Source: Aeromonas hydrophila subsp. hydrophila ATCC 7966
GTDB taxonomy: Bacteria > Pseudomonadota > Gammaproteobacteria > Enterobacterales > Aeromonadaceae
Direction: 5' to 3'
Length of the DNA: 64,000 nucleotides
Assembly: GCF_000014805.1 (NCBI RefSeq)
Contig: NC_008570.1
Coordinates: forward strand, 3,105,001 to 3,169,000
Position 1 is the stretch's first letter; each line of letters begins with the position of its first letter. The notes beneath the pieces were generated by a model. The model did not search any database and was not told where the DNA came from. It worked only from the letters and a program-made list of their open reading frames with translations. Shown in pieces: positions 10,185 to 19,411 of the stretch. The position numbers and the translations under genes are program-made.

Positions 10185-10344
10185 CCAAACACCCCGTTTT
10201 TTATCTCGTTATATGCCAGTTAGGGTTAACACGGCGTCTTGCATCATAACCAAACTCGCTGATTTGGCAAACCATGGCCGGTAAAAGTTTGAAAGTGCTC
10301 ATAAATGGTGTTTTGAATCAAATAATTATATAAAGATTAAACAC
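10185..10344. promoter_or_regulatory. uvrY upstream region
   Basis: An AT-richer stretch upstream of uvrY, with GGGGTGTTTGGGTGATT just before its start on the minus strand, must hold the uvrY promoter. I could not pick a convincing -35/-10 pair by eye. No gene is visible. Confidence 0.4.
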
Positions 10345-10369
10345 AAAAAACGGCGCCCGCAGGCACCGT
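10345..10369 (-). terminator. terminator downstream of kdsB
   Basis: On the minus strand ACGGTGCC pairs with GGCGCCGT (one G-U pair) and is followed by six Ts. It ends the comEC/msbA-to-kdsB unit. Confidence 0.8.
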
Positions 10370-10396
10370 TCAGAGTCATTTTTGCTGTTGTCGGCA

Positions 10397-11158
10397 TCAG
10401 TTCGCCAGCAGCGCGCGCACCTTGTCCAGATCGGCCTGGGTATCCACCCCGACCGGCGGCGCCTCGAGCGCCTGGGCCACGTGGATCTTCTCCCCGTACC
10501 AGAGCACCCGCAGCTGTTCCAGCGCCTCGATCTGCTCGAGCGCGCTCGGCGCCCAGTCCACATAACGCTGGATGAAGCCGGCGCGATAGGCGTAGATGCC
10601 GATGTGGCGCTGGTAGTGATCGCCAATCTGCTCGCGACTCGCGGCAAAGCGATCCCGATCCCAGGGAATGGAGGCGCGACTGAAGTAGAGGGCGTAGCCC
10701 TCCTGGTCGGTCACCACCTTGACGGCGTTCGGGTTGAACACCTCTTCGGCGTCCTGGATCGGCACCGACAGGGTCGCCATGGGCGCCGTGGCGGCGGCCA
10801 GGTTGTCCGCCACCTGGCGGATGATGACCGGCGGAATGAGCGGCTCGTCCCCCTGCACGTTGACCACTATGGTGTCGGCGGCAAAGCCGTAGTGACGGCA
10901 CACCTCGGCCAGCCGCTCGGTGCCGGACTGATGATCCTTCGAGGTCATGCACACCTCGAAACCGGCCTGCCCGGCGCAGGCGGCCAGCGCCTGCTGCACC
11001 CGCTCGTCATCGGTGGCGACGATCACCCGATCGGCGCCCGACTGCAGAGCCTTTTCCACCACGTGCTGCACCATGGGCTTGCCGTGGATGTCGGCCAGCG
11101 GCTTGCCCGGCAGCCGGGTGGAGGCGTAGCGGGCCGGAATGACGACGACGAAGCTCAT
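10397..11158 (-). CDS. kdsB: 3-deoxy-manno-octulosonate cytidylyltransferase
   Basis: This 253-residue cytosolic enzyme activates KDO with CTP to give CMP-KDO, the donor for the lipopolysaccharide inner core. The N-terminal nucleotide-binding signature is [17 protein letters not shown], followed by the Rossmann-like core ([13 protein letters not shown] at about 97-109). Length matches the E. coli protein (248). Its start overlaps the ycaR stop by four bases (ATGA), so the two are translationally coupled. Confidence 0.97.
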
Positions 11159-11343
11159 GACGACAGCTCGTCGCTGCTGAGCGGACGGGCGCGGTTCTCC
11201 AGCAGCACCGGGATCCCCTCCTCCAGCGGATAGGCCAGCTTGTCGAAGCGGCAGACCAGCTCATGCACGGCCTTGTTGTAGTGCAGCTTGCCCTTGCAGA
11301 CCGGGCAGGCAATGATGTCGAGCAACTTGATGTCCAAAGCCAA
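11155..11343 (-). CDS. ycaR: Trm112-family small protein YcaR
   Basis: This 62-residue protein matches E. coli YcaR in length and sequence pattern ([14 protein letters not shown] near the start, EGIPVLL later). Trm112 domains are usually small methyltransferase-activating subunits with a zinc-binding centre; here only one CxxC pair and a single further Cys are present, so zinc binding may be incomplete. It overlaps kdsB by four bases, and its exact role is unknown. E. coli has ycaQ between lpxK and ycaR; here a spacer of about 120 bases takes that place. Confidence 0.92.
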
Positions 11344-11464
11344 AACGATACTCCTTCAACGATGTCGCACCGGCGGTTTCATCACGCCGGCGATGGATGT
11401 CGAACAACCAGATATGCCATGTGGGGCATGATAAGCCCCTGCTCCCCCACGCGGGCGAGAGAGA

Positions 11465-12466
11465 TTAACCTTGTGCCTGGGTTGCGCCTTGCCCCTTGCC
11501 GCCCGCGCCCAGCTTGTGCAGCAGGGTATCGAGCAGGGAGGCGGGCAGCTCGGCGCTGACCGGCAGATACCACCAGTTGTCGAGGGCAAAGGAGCGGCAC
11601 TTGACCGCATCCTTCTCGGTCATCAGCAGCGGCTTGCCGGCAAAGCGGCCCACCAGCTCGTCCCGATCGAAGGGGTGGTGATCGCCGTAGGCCACCCGCT
11701 GATCCAGCTGGTAACCGAGCCCCTCGAGGGTGGCGAAGAAACGGGGCGGATGACCAATCCCCGCCAGCGCGTCGACTGGGCCCGACAAGGGGGCAGCCAG
11801 CGGGGCCTCGTCGCGCACCCGGCGGGGGACGTCGGCCACCAGCCTCATGGGATACTCTCCCCGCCCCGGCTCGCCGCCGTTGCAGATGATGGCGTCCACC
11901 CGCTTGAGCCGGGTGACCGGCTCGCGCAGCGGCCCCATGGGCAACAGGCAGGCGTTGCCGAAACGGCGGGCGCCATCCACCACCACCAGCTCGATGTCCC
12001 GGGCCAGCGCATAGTGCTGCAGGCCGTCGTCGGTGATGATGATGTCCACTTCGCCGCTCTGCTCCAGCAGACGTACCGCATCGGCCCGCTTGGGCGCCAC
12101 CACTACCGGGCAGCCGCAGCGCCGGGCAATCAGTACCGGTTCATCCCCCGCCTGCGCCGTGGTGCTGGCAGCATCGAGCCGGTACGGGTAATGGGGCGCC
12201 TTGCCGCCATAGCCGCGGCTCACCACCCCGGGGCGATAGCCGCGGGCCTGCAACTGCTCCACCAGCCAGACCACTACCGGGGTCTTGCCGTTGCCCCCCA
12301 CCGAGATATTGCCCACCACGATCACCGGCAAGGAGGAGCGATACCCCTTGCGCCAGCCGTGGCGATAGGCATAGCGGCGGGTGCCGCTGATGATGGCAAA
12401 CAGCAGGGCAAAGGGGGCCAGCAACCAGCGCCAGCCACTCTTTGCATACCAGAGCCGCTCCAGCAT
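11465..12466 (-). CDS. lpxK: tetraacyldisaccharide 4'-kinase
   Basis: This 333-residue membrane-associated kinase phosphorylates the 4' position of the lipid A disaccharide precursor to give lipid IVA. An N-terminal hydrophobic helix at about 14-30 would anchor it to the inner membrane. The P-loop is VGNISVGGNGKTPVVVWL at about 51-68, and IIITDDGLQHYAL at about 145-157 is a second conserved motif of the family. The gene follows msbA with a one-base TGATG overlap, so synthesis of the lipid and its flippase is coupled. Confidence 0.97.
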   Translation of the reverse strand: MLERLWYAKSGWRWLLAPFALLFAIISGTRRYAYRHGWRKGYRSSLPVIVVGNISVGGNGKTPVVVWLVEQLQARGYRPGVVSRGYGGKAPHYPYRLDAASTTAQAGDEPVLIARRCGCPVVVAPKRADAVRLLEQSGEVDIIITDDGLQHYALARDIELVVVDGARRFGNACLLPMGPLREPVTRLKRVDAIICNGGEPGRGEYPMRLVADVPRRVRDEAPLAAPLSGPVDALAGIGHPPRFFATLEGLGYQLDQRVAYGDHHPFDRDELVGRFAGKPLLMTEKDAVKCRSFALDNWWYLPVSAELPASLLDTLLHKLGAGGKGQGATQAQG

Positions 12467-14235
12467 CAGGCGTTGCCACCTGCGGTGGCATGGCCGAACT
12501 GGATGGCGCGCAGCTGGGCATAGGTGCCCTGCTGGGCCATCAGCGCCGCGTGGTTGCCGCGCTCGACGATATGGCCTTCATCGATCACCAGGATCTCGTC
12601 CGCCTTCTCGATAGTGGAGAGACGGTGAGCGATCACCAGCGAGGTGCGCGCCTTGCACAGCTCGTCGATGGCCGCCTGGATGTGGCGCTCGGACTCGGTA
12701 TCCAGCGCCGAGGTGGCCTCATCCAGCAGCAGAACCGGCGCATCGCGCAGCAGGGCGCGGGCGATGGCGATACGCTGACGCTGACCGCCGGAGAGCGACG
12801 CGCCGTTCTCGCCGACCACGGTGTCATAACCGTTGCTCATCTTGCTGACGAACTCGTCGGCGTGGGCGATGCGGGCCGCCTGCTTGATCTCGTCGAGGCT
12901 GTATTTCTCTTCCGCGGCGTAGGCGATGTTGCTCGCCACCGTGTCGTTGAACAGGTGGACATGCTGGGAGACCAACGCGTACTGCTTGCGCAGCTCGCTC
13001 AAGCGGTAATCGCGGATATTGACGCCGTCCAGCAGGATCTCCCCCTGTTCGATGTCGTAGAAGCGGGTCAACAGGCTGGCGATGGTGCTCTTGCCGGAAC
13101 CGGAACGACCCACCAGCGCCACCGATTTGCCCGCCTCCACCTTGAAGCTGACGTTGTGCAGCGCCGGGGTGTCCTTGGTCGGGTAGGTGAAGGTGACGTT
13201 GCGAAACTCGATCTCGCCGCGGGCGCGCTCCAGGGTACGGGTACCGGTATCCTGCTCCGGCTCGGTGTCGAGCAGGCCAAACAGGCTGTGGCAGGCGGTG
13301 ATGGCGCGCTGGAACTGGTTGTTGACGTCGGTCAGGCTTTTCAGCGGCTTGAGCAGCATCATCATGGAAGTGATCATGACGGTGAAGGTACCGGCAGTCA
13401 GCTCGCTGCGCACGCTGTCGATGGTGGCCACATAGAGGAAGGCCGCCAGCGCGATGGAGGCAACCATCTGCACCACCGGGCTGCCGATGGCATCGGCGGC
13501 GACCATCTTCATGGTTTGCTGGCGCATGTTGTTGCTGACCTTGAAGAAGCGCTTCTCCTCCACCTTCTGGCCACCGAACATCAGCACCTCTTTGTGCCCC
13601 TTGAGCATCTGCTCGGTGGAGGTGGTGATGTCACCCACCGCCTGCTGGATGTGGCGGCTGATCTGACGGAAACGGCGGCTGATAAGGCCGATGATGATGC
13701 CCACCACGGGCCCCACTACCAGGAAGATCACCGACAGCTGCCAGGAGTGCCAGAACATCAGGCCGAGCAGGCCGATCACGGTCGCTCCTTCCCGCACCAG
13801 GGTGACCAGAGTGGTACTGGCGGCCGAGGAGACTTGGCTGGCGTCATAGGTCACCTTGGAGAGCAGGTGACCGGTGTTCTGGCGGTCGAAGAAGCTCATC
13901 GGCATCGCCACCATGTGATTGAACACCTGCTGCTGCAGACGCATCACCACGTGGTTGCCGACCCAGGCCATGCAGTAGTTGGAGAGGAAGTTGGCGACGC
14001 CGCGCAGGGCCACGATACCCAGTACGAAGAAGGGCATCCACTTGAGCACGGTCGGATCGTTGCCGTTGATGCCCTGGTCGATCAGCGGCTTGATGGAATA
14101 GACGAAGGTGGTATCCACGGCGGCGTAGCCCAGCATGCCGATGATGCCGCCGATCAGGCCAAGCTTGCGGTCACGGACATAGCCGAGCAGACGCTTGAAG
14201 ACAGGCCAGCTGTCTTGTGAGGTTTCTTGTTGCAT
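12466..14235 (-). CDS. msbA: lipid A export permease/ATP-binding protein MsbA
   Basis: This 589-residue half-transporter flips lipid A-core across the inner membrane and works as a homodimer. The N-terminal part (about 1-320) has six transmembrane helices. The C-terminal ATPase has Walker A GRSGSGKST at about 380-388, the signature LSGGQRQRIAIARALL and Walker B VLLLDEATSALD, followed by the switch histidine in VIAHRLS. Length is close to E. coli MsbA (582). It lies upstream of lpxK, to which it is coupled, and downstream of comEC; a tandem repeat tract occupies the upstream spacer. Confidence 0.98.
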   Translation of the reverse strand: MQQETSQDSWPVFKRLLGYVRDRKLGLIGGIIGMLGYAAVDTTFVYSIKPLIDQGINGNDPTVLKWMPFFVLGIVALRGVANFLSNYCMAWVGNHVVMRLQQQVFNHMVAMPMSFFDRQNTGHLLSKVTYDASQVSSAASTTLVTLVREGATVIGLLGLMFWHSWQLSVIFLVVGPVVGIIIGLISRRFRQISRHIQQAVGDITTSTEQMLKGHKEVLMFGGQKVEEKRFFKVSNNMRQQTMKMVAADAIGSPVVQMVASIALAAFLYVATIDSVRSELTAGTFTVMITSMMMLLKPLKSLTDVNNQFQRAITACHSLFGLLDTEPEQDTGTRTLERARGEIEFRNVTFTYPTKDTPALHNVSFKVEAGKSVALVGRSGSGKSTIASLLTRFYDIEQGEILLDGVNIRDYRLSELRKQYALVSQHVHLFNDTVASNIAYAAEEKYSLDEIKQAARIAHADEFVSKMSNGYDTVVGENGASLSGGQRQRIAIARALLRDAPVLLLDEATSALDTESERHIQAAIDELCKARTSLVIAHRLSTIEKADEILVIDEGHIVERGNHAALMAQQGTYAQLRAIQFGHATAGGNA

Positions 14236-14251
14236 GAATAGCCGTTAATAA

Positions 14252-14430
14252 GGGAAATGACGGGCTATTCTAGCCAAAGCGCAGGATTACACCAAGCATC
14301 GCCAGCGCATGTCCCTCGCCAAGACAGGAAATGACGGTCGTTATCCCAGCCAAAGCGCAGGATTACACCAAGCGGTGCCCATCACCAAGGCGGGAAATGA
14401 CGGTCGTTATCCCAGCCACAGTAGGGTTTT
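14252..14430. repeat. imperfect tandem repeat between comEC and msbA
   Basis: The segment GGAAATGACGG begins near 14253, 14327 and 14393, giving spacings of about 74 and 66 bases. The first two units share CCAAAGCGCAGGATTACACC and an adjoining AAGC, and the second and third share ATGACGGTCGTTATCCCAGC. The third unit is cut off after about 40 bases. The tract occupies most of the spacer where the msbA promoter or comEC terminator would be expected. Confidence 0.85.
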
Positions 14431-14467
14431 CACCCGGCATAAGCAGCGCGATGCCCTGCGCTCCGGT

Positions 14468-16669
14468 TCAGCGAGCAGGCCAGAGCTTGGGGCGCCACCA
14501 GTCGCCCTTGCGGCGAAACCAGGGGCCCTGCTCCCGCTCGGCCCGGATCCGCAGCCCACCCGGCGCAGGCTCGACCAGGATCTCCCCATCCAGCCCGGTG
14601 ACCCATTGCTGCGCCTCCTGGTAGCGAGCCACCACCTCGGGGCGGGGAAATCCCCACTGGTTCATGAAGCCGGCGCTGTGCACCACATAGCGGGGGGCCA
14701 CCGCCGCCACGAAGGGTGCCGTGGAGGAGGTGCGGCTGCCGTGGTGAGGGCTCACCAGCAGGGTGCTGGCAAGCCCCTCCCCTTCCAGCGCCAGCAGCCG
14801 CTGCTCCGCCTGCCGCTCGATGTCGGCACTGAGCAGGATGCGCCGCTCCCCGTCGCGGATCTGCAGCACACAGCCGTCGTTGTTGTGACCAGGCCCCGGT
14901 TGCTGCGGCCAGAGCACCGCCATCTCGAGCCCCTGCCAGCGCCACTGCTGGCCGCGCCGGCACAGGGCCGTGAAGCGGCCAAAATCGAATGAAGAGAGCT
15001 CGTGGCGCACCGGCAGAGCCTGCAGGATGGCGCGCCGATTGCCGGCGTGATCCCTGTCCTTGTGACTGATGACCAGATAATCCAGCACCCGCACATCGAG
15101 CCGGTTGAGCAAGGGCAGGATCACGGCATCCGCCATGTTGTAGCCGCCCGGGTAGCGATCGCCGGTGTCAAAGAGGATGCCGCGCTCGCCCCGGGTGATC
15201 AGCACCGCCAGCCCCTGCCCCACGTCCAGCACCCTCAATTGCCAGTGGGTCGGCGCCGGCCAGGCCGCCAGCAGCAGGGCCACGCCCCCCGGCAACAGCA
15301 GCGGACGGCCGCCCGGCACATGCCAGGCGCACCAGAGCAGGGTCAGCAGCGCCGTGAACGGCAGTACCCAGCCCGGCACCGGCCACCAGAGCTGCCACTG
15401 GCTGGCCAGCCGGGCCAACGCCCACAACACCCACTGCAGGCCGACATCGGCCAGCCAGAACAGCAGGTGGGCCAGCTCCCCTGACAGCGGCGCCAGCAGC
15501 ACCCCGATGAGCGCCAGCGGTATGATGCCGATGCAAAAGAGCGGCAATGCCAGCAGATTGAGCAGCAGCGACAGCGGGGCAATCCCCTCGAACAGCGCCA
15601 GTTGCAGTGGCAGCAGCCCCAGCAGCAACAAGCCCTGCAGACGGATGAGCCCGGGTTTGGCCTCCAGCAGGCTCGCCACCAGCAGCAGGGCCACCGCCAG
15701 GAAGGAGAGCCAGAATCCGGCCGAATAGAGGGCAAAGGGATCCCAGAGCGTGAGCACCACGAAGGCCCACAACCAGATGCGATGGGCTGGCCACTCCCGC
15801 CGTCGCCAGCGCAGCAGACTCCACACCAGCACCATGATGAGGGCCCGTTCGGTGGCCACCGCAAAACCGGCCAGCCAGCTGTAGAGGGCGGCAAACAGCA
15901 GGGCGACCAGAATCGCTCCCCGCAGCCCGAACAGTCGCCCCAGCCACCAGCCGAGCACCGCCACCAGCGCGATATGCTGCCCCGAGATGGCGATGATGTG
16001 GGTCAGCCCGCTGCCTCGAAACAAGCTCCACTGCTCATCCGTGATACCGCCCTGTTCGCCGAAGGTGAGCGCCGCCAGCAGCGGGCCCTGGCTCAGATCC
16101 TGCCAGCTGGCGGCGGCCCGGGCCAGCCAGCGCTCGCGCAGCCCCGTCTGCGCCGGCTCAATCTGGATCACCCGGCGCAGGTTGCCAGTGGCGGTTATCC
16201 CCTTGCCGAGCAGCAGGCGCCGCCCATCCATCCCCGCCTCGTTGGCCAGGCCGTGGGCCGGTTTGAGAGAGACCACCAGAGTGAGGTGACTGCCTGCCGT
16301 CATGACGGGCAGCGCCTGGTAGGCATTGATGCGCACCAGCGGCGCCGGAGTGAGCGCCTGCTCGTCGAGCCTGTTCACCCGCAGCACCAGCCGGATAAAT
16401 TTATCGCCCTCGGGTTCTGCACTTTGCAGCTGTGCGGTTATGATGTGGCTCGTTTTTTTGTCAAGCTGATCCAGCCAGGCAAGCCGGTAGTGCAAACTCC
16501 CCTGCATCCAGAGGATGCCGCACAGCAAAAACAGCAGCCGCCAGCAGCGGTAACCGGCCAGGGGGAACACGAGCAGCAGCATCAGGCCACCCCATTCCCA
16601 TGAAGGCAACCATGGCCAAAGCAGTGAGGAGCTTGCCCCGAGGGCAAACGACAATAGACGCAGATCCAT
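14468..16669 (-). CDS. comEC: DNA internalization competence protein ComEC/Rec2
   Basis: This 733-residue polytopic protein forms the inner-membrane channel for single-stranded DNA in natural transformation. The N-terminal hydrophobic part includes a small extracellular domain, followed by the multi-helix Competence domain (SGLTHIIAISGQHIAL). The C-terminal metallo-beta-lactamase domain has SHKDRDHAGN and a later HHGSRTSS, and probably trims the non-transported strand. The ATG at 16669 (MDLRLLSFALG) is chosen; the frame stays open for 120 more codons upstream, but those are antisense to a real gene. E. coli has the homologue ycaI in the same place, before msbA. No ribosome-binding site stands out. 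Confidence 0.94.
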   Translation of the reverse strand: MDLRLLSFALGASSSLLWPWLPSWEWGGLMLLLVFPLAGYRCWRLLFLLCGILWMQGSLHYRLAWLDQLDKKTSHIITAQLQSAEPEGDKFIRLVLRVNRLDEQALTPAPLVRINAYQALPVMTAGSHLTLVVSLKPAHGLANEAGMDGRRLLLGKGITATGNLRRVIQIEPAQTGLRERWLARAAASWQDLSQGPLLAALTFGEQGGITDEQWSLFRGSGLTHIIAISGQHIALVAVLGWWLGRLFGLRGAILVALLFAALYSWLAGFAVATERALIMVLVWSLLRWRRREWPAHRIWLWAFVVLTLWDPFALYSAGFWLSFLAVALLLVASLLEAKPGLIRLQGLLLLGLLPLQLALFEGIAPLSLLLNLLALPLFCIGIIPLALIGVLLAPLSGELAHLLFWLADVGLQWVLWALARLASQWQLWWPVPGWVLPFTALLTLLWCAWHVPGGRPLLLPGGVALLLAAWPAPTHWQLRVLDVGQGLAVLITRGERGILFDTGDRYPGGYNMADAVILPLLNRLDVRVLDYLVISHKDRDHAGNRRAILQALPVRHELSSFDFGRFTALCRRGQQWRWQGLEMAVLWPQQPGPGHNNDGCVLQIRDGERRILLSADIERQAEQRLLALEGEGLASTLLVSPHHGSRTSSTAPFVAAVAPRYVVHSAGFMNQWGFPRPEVVARYQEAQQWVTGLDGEILVEPAPGGLRIRAEREQGPWFRRKGDWWRPKLWPAR

Positions 16670-16696
16670 GGTGCAAGTATTTAGCAAGGTTTCAAT

Positions 16697-17215
16697 ATGC
16701 CCAAACGACTCATACAACGCTGGCTGCCTGATCCGGCGACACTCAAGGAACACAAGCACTTGCGGCTGTTTGGCAAGCTGCTGCTGGATGCCAACCTGTG
16801 GCACCTCAATCGGCGCTCGGCAGCCGGTGCCTTCGCGGTGGGGCTGTTCATGGCCTGGGTGCCGCTCCCCTGCCAGATGTTGCTGGCGGCCGGCGGCGCC
16901 ATCGCCTGCCGGGTCAACCTGCCGCTCTCGGTGGCCCTGGTCTGGCTCTCCAACCCCTTCACCATGCCACCGCTGTTCTACGGCGCCTATCTGACCGGCT
17001 GCCAGCTGCTGGGGCAATCCTCCCAGCACATCGAGATCGAGTTCACCTGGGCCTGGCTGGTGTCGGTATTCGAGACCGTGGCCCCGCCGCTGCTGCTGGG
17101 TTCGCTGGTGCTCGCCCTGCTCAGCTCCCTCATCGGCTACGCCCTCATTCGTACCTGCTGGCGCATCAGCACCGTGCGCCAGTGGCAGAAACGCAAGGTG
17201 GCCCGCGCATGCTGA
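16697..17215 (+). CDS. DUF2062 membrane protein, copy 1
   Basis: This 172-residue protein has the DUF2062 pattern: an N-terminal amphipathic stretch, then helices around GAFAVGLFMAWVPLPCQMLLA, PLSVALVWLSNPFTMPPLF and a C-terminal hydrophobic helix. The conserved N-P-(F/L)-T motif lies in the middle. DUF2062 proteins are inner-membrane proteins without an established role, sometimes found near envelope or glycosyltransferase genes. It is divergent from comEC with only 27 bases between the starts, and its last 7 bases overlap the next gene. Confidence 0.88.
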   Translation: MPKRLIQRWLPDPATLKEHKHLRLFGKLLLDANLWHLNRRSAAGAFAVGLFMAWVPLPCQMLLAAGGAIACRVNLPLSVALVWLSNPFTMPPLFYGAYLTGCQLLGQSSQHIEIEFTWAWLVSVFETVAPPLLLGSLVLALLSSLIGYALIRTCWRISTVRQWQKRKVARAC

Positions 17216-17703
17216 ATCGCTGGTTTGCCCGCTTCAAGATTGACCCCGATACCCTGCGCCAGCAGAAGTGGTTCTCCCTGTTTGGCGAGCGCCTGCTCGC
17301 CCCCGCCCTCTGGCAAGGGGGGCCGCGCGCCCTGAGCGGGGCGGTGGCGGCCGGCATTTTCGCCTGCTGGTTTCCCATCCCCATGCATTCACTCATCGCG
17401 GTCGGGCTGGCGCTGGCGTTCAGCCTCAACCTGCCGCTGGCGCTGCTGGCGGTCTGGTTCAACAACCCGCTCACCCTGCCCTTCATGTACCTCTACGCCT
17501 ATCGCACCGGTTGTCTGGTGCTGCACAAGACGCCGGAGCCGTTTCACCTCAGCTGGACCCTGCACTGGCTGGAGCACGAGGCGGCCACCCTGGTGCCCCC
17601 CTTCCTGCTCGGCAGCCTGCTGCTGGCAGTGCTGACCGCCGCCAGCGGCGGCCTCCTCACCCTGCTGCTGTTGCGCCTCGGAAAGCTGGTCCGCAGCCGC
17701 TAG
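17209..17703 (+). CDS. DUF2062 membrane protein, copy 2
   Basis: This 164-residue paralogue of the preceding gene shows the same layout: an N-terminal RWFARFKIDPDTL equivalent to RWLPDPATL, then SGAVAAGIFACWFPIPMHSL, WFNNPLTLPFMYLYAY and a C-terminal hydrophobic helix. The ATG at 17209 lies within the end of copy 1 (7-base overlap), so translation is probably coupled. The tandem arrangement suggests duplication and perhaps a heteromeric complex, which is inference. The function is unknown. Confidence 0.88.
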   Translation: MLNRWFARFKIDPDTLRQQKWFSLFGERLLAPALWQGGPRALSGAVAAGIFACWFPIPMHSLIAVGLALAFSLNLPLALLAVWFNNPLTLPFMYLYAYRTGCLVLHKTPEPFHLSWTLHWLEHEAATLVPPFLLGSLLLAVLTAASGGLLTLLLLRLGKLVRSR

Positions 17704-17825
17704 CCCGCCCACCTCGTCAGCCTCTGGCGCGCTGACGAGGCACTCCCTTGCCATCCCCAGCACCTGCCACCACACTCCTTGTAACCCGTTGTTTTTCGTC
17801 CCCCATTTGCCACAAGGAGCCCACC

Positions 17826-19334
17826 ATGGCCGAACCGCTCACGCTGGCCCATGCCAATGGTCATCCCCTCTCCCTGCTGCCAGCCATGGCCAATCGCCAC
17901 GGCCTCATCACCGGCGCCACCGGTACCGGCAAGACCGTCACCCTGCAGGTGCTGGCGGAGGGGTTCTCCCGCCTCGGCGTGCCAGTCTTTCTGGCCGACG
18001 TGAAGGGGGATCTGAGCGGGCTGGGCGCCGCCGGGGCGGGCTCGGCCAAGCTGGACGCCAGGCTGGCCCAGCTCGGCATTGCGGCCCCCGCCTTTGCCGC
18101 CAGCCCCACCCTGTTCTGGGATCTGTTTGCCGAACAGGGCCACCCGGTGCGGGCCACCGTCTCCGACATGGGACCCCTGTTGCTCGCCCGCCTGCTCGGC
18201 CTCAACGATACCCAGAGCGGGGTGTTGGAACTGGTGTTCAAGGTAGCGGACGACGAGGGGCTGCTGCTGCTCGATCTCAAAGACCTGCGCGCCATGGTGC
18301 AGTTTGCCGGCGATAACGCCAAATCGCTCACCACCCGTTACGGCAATGTCTCCACCGCCTCCATCGGCGCCATCCTGCGCAACCTGCTCACCCTGGAGAG
18401 TGCGGGCGGCGATCACTTCTTCGGCGAACCCATGCTGGACATCCAGGACCTGCTGCAGACCGATGAGGCTGGCCACGGTCATATCAATGTGCTGGCCGCC
18501 AGCAAGCTGACCCAATCCAGCCGGCTCTATGCCTGCTTCCTGCTCTGGCTGCTCTCCGAGCTGTTCGAGCAGCTGCCGGAGGTAGGGGATCCGGACAAGC
18601 CGGTGCTGGTGTTCTTCTTCGACGAGGCGCACCTGCTGTTCAACGATGCCCCCAAGGCGCTGCTGGAGAAGATCGAACTGGTGGTGCGACTCATCCGCTC
18701 GAAAGGGGTGGGCGTCTACTTCGTGACCCAGAGCCCGGCCGATATCCCCGACAGCGTGCTGGGGCAGCTTGGCAACCGGGTGCAGCACGCCCTGCGCGCC
18801 TTTACCCCGAGTGATCAGAAGGCGGTGCGGATCGCCGCCAACACCCTGCGCGCCAACCCCGCCTTCGATGCCGCCGGCGTCATCACCGAACTCGGTGTCG
18901 GCGAAGCGCTGGTCTCTCTGCTCGACGAGAAGGGACGGCCCAGCATGGTGGAGCGCGCCTTCATCGCCCCGCCAGCCAGCCGCATCGGCCCCTTGAGCGA
19001 CACCGAGCGGCAGGCGCTCATTCAGCGCTCCCTGCTGCACGGCCGCTACGAGACACCGGAGGATCGCGAGTCGGCTTTCGAGCGGCTCAACGGCGGCAAG
19101 GTGACAACCACTGGCGAGCAAGGCAGCGAACAGCCATCCAACGGGGAAGGTGGCTTGCTCGATGCCCTCAATGGCATCCTGTTTGGCCGCACCGGCCCCC
19201 GTGGCGGCCAGCACGACGGTGTGGTACAGACCGCCGCCAAGAGCGTGGCCCGCACCATCGGCAGCGAGGTGGGTCGCCAGCTGGTACGCGGCGTCCTCGG
19301 CTCCCTGCTGGGGGACGGCAAGCGCCGTCGCTGA
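17826..19334 (+). CDS. yjgR: HerA/FtsK-like ATPase of the DUF853 (YjgR) family
   Basis: This 502-residue cytosolic P-loop ATPase has Walker A GATGTGKT at about 32-39, Walker [14 protein letters not shown] at about 260-272, and a sensor-like [21 protein letters not shown] glycine-rich C-terminal tail (about 440-502) ends in basic residues. Length matches E. coli YjgR (500). Family members resemble HerA DNA-translocating ATPases, but the function in bacteria is not established. The ATG at 17826 follows AAGGAG at the proper distance; upstream in-frame codons lack one. A strong terminator follows, so it is probably transcribed alone. Confidence 0.9.
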   Translation: MAEPLTLAHANGHPLSLLPAMANRHGLITGATGTGKTVTLQVLAEGFSRLGVPVFLADVKGDLSGLGAAGAGSAKLDARLAQLGIAAPAFAASPTLFWDLFAEQGHPVRATVSDMGPLLLARLLGLNDTQSGVLELVFKVADDEGLLLLDLKDLRAMVQFAGDNAKSLTTRYGNVSTASIGAILRNLLTLESAGGDHFFGEPMLDIQDLLQTDEAGHGHINVLAASKLTQSSRLYACFLLWLLSELFEQLPEVGDPDKPVLVFFFDEAHLLFNDAPKALLEKIELVVRLIRSKGVGVYFVTQSPADIPDSVLGQLGNRVQHALRAFTPSDQKAVRIAANTLRANPAFDAAGVITELGVGEALVSLLDEKGRPSMVERAFIAPPASRIGPLSDTERQALIQRSLLHGRYETPEDRESAFERLNGGKVTTTGEQGSEQPSNGEGGLLDALNGILFGRTGPRGGQHDGVVQTAAKSVARTIGSEVGRQLVRGVLGSLLGDGKRRR

Positions 19335-19352
19335 GACCAGCCTCAGAAAATG

Positions 19353-19386
19353 AAAAAGCCCGCCGGGTCTCCCCGGCGGGCTTTTT
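19353..19386. terminator. bidirectional terminator
   Basis: A 15-bp perfect stem (AAAAAGCCCGCCGGG and its complement) with a four-base loop and A/T flanks on both sides lies between the convergent yjgR and aspC genes. Confidence 0.92.
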
Positions 19387-19411
19387 ACTGAACGGATATC
19401 GGCGGTGGTGC

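Noticed and set aside
16670..17029. N-terminal extension of comEC upstream of 16669
   Set aside because: The extra 120 codons read as low-complexity sequence and lie opposite the start of a DUF2062 gene.
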